A stretch of DNA of 5,739 nucleotides. It comes from an uncultured Collinsella sp. GTDB lineage: Bacteria > Actinomycetota > Coriobacteriia > Coriobacteriales > Coriobacteriaceae. Both the position numbers and the translations under genes were made by a program. The stretch covers positions 1 to 5,739 of the forward strand of contig CABUDB010000116.1 in NCBI GenBank assembly GCA_902490245.1, in the 5' to 3' direction. Under the pieces are notes generated by a model that did no database searches, was not told the DNA's origin, and was given only the letters and a program-made list of their open reading frames with translations. Of this stretch, positions 5,683 to 5,739 are shown one piece after another. How positions within the stretch are numbered: the stretch's first letter is position 1; each line of letters starts with the position of its first letter.

Positions 5683-5701
5683 CCTAAACTATCTGAATAG
5701 T

Positions 5702-5739
5702 ATGGTGGAGGATTTCGGCTTGCAGTCAGATGTGAAGCC
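5702..5739 (+). CDS. Possible start of a further gene, cut by the window edge
   Basis: An ATG at 5702 and a TTG at 5720 are in the same open frame. GGAGG at 5707-5711 lies 8 bases before the TTG, which makes TTG the better supported start; the ATG has no ribosome binding site. Only about a dozen codons are visible (V-E-D-F-G-L-Q-S-D-V-K after the Met), too few to identify. The V-E...D-F-G...D-V order loosely echoes the 39-residue peptide upstream, which may be chance. Confidence 0.25.
   Translation, partial: MVEDFGLQSDVK

Overview
The window holds a compact three-gene operon on the + strand (76-3012), a convergent DUF4143-type ATPase gene on the - strand (3193-4470), a decayed IS110-family insertion sequence (about 4580-4985), a roughly 530-base stretch with no credible gene, and a tiny acidic peptide gene with a strong ribosome binding site and a hairpin behind it (5518-5682). 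The organism is a bacterium. The moderate GC content with GC-richer genes mixed in, the strong GGAGG-type ribosome binding sites, the DUF4143 ATPase and the IS110 remnant would suit a host-associated actinobacterium (for example Coriobacteriia), but nothing here fixes the taxonomy and this is only a weak inference.

The main content is the operon at 76-3012. Its first gene encodes a 241-residue protein with a leader-like acidic helical N-terminus, then a striking run of hexads of the form x-x-x-Asn-Ala-Asn (residues 107-138), then a tail of about 100 residues. The second gene, which starts in an ATGA overlap with the first stop, is a radical SAM enzyme with a cysteine-rich SPASM-like C-terminus. 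The third, overlapping the second, is a class I SAM-dependent methyltransferase with an Asn-Pro-Pro-Leu motif of the kind found in enzymes that methylate amide or amine nitrogens. A 12-bp hairpin follows. I read this as a ribosomally synthesised, post-translationally modified peptide (RiPP) system in which the Asn-rich repeat is the modified core. The closest conceptual parallel is the polytheonamide/aeronamide group, where regularly spaced Asn side chains are N-methylated and a radical SAM enzyme epimerises residues. This architecture is different (short repeat in mid-protein, long tail), and the chemistry is inferred, not shown. No protease or exporter is in the window.

The - strand ATPase has clear Walker A and B motifs and a C-terminal D...ExK signature. 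About three and a half copies of a 23-bp direct repeat, each starting TTAAC, lie directly upstream of its start and look like an operator array or recombination substrate. The repeats run right up to the truncated IS110 transposase fragment, so this junction is probably a rearrangement point. To the right lie the IS right end with an orphan TTGACA box, a 10-bp inverted repeat, and then the small peptide gene. A second reading frame begins at the right edge.
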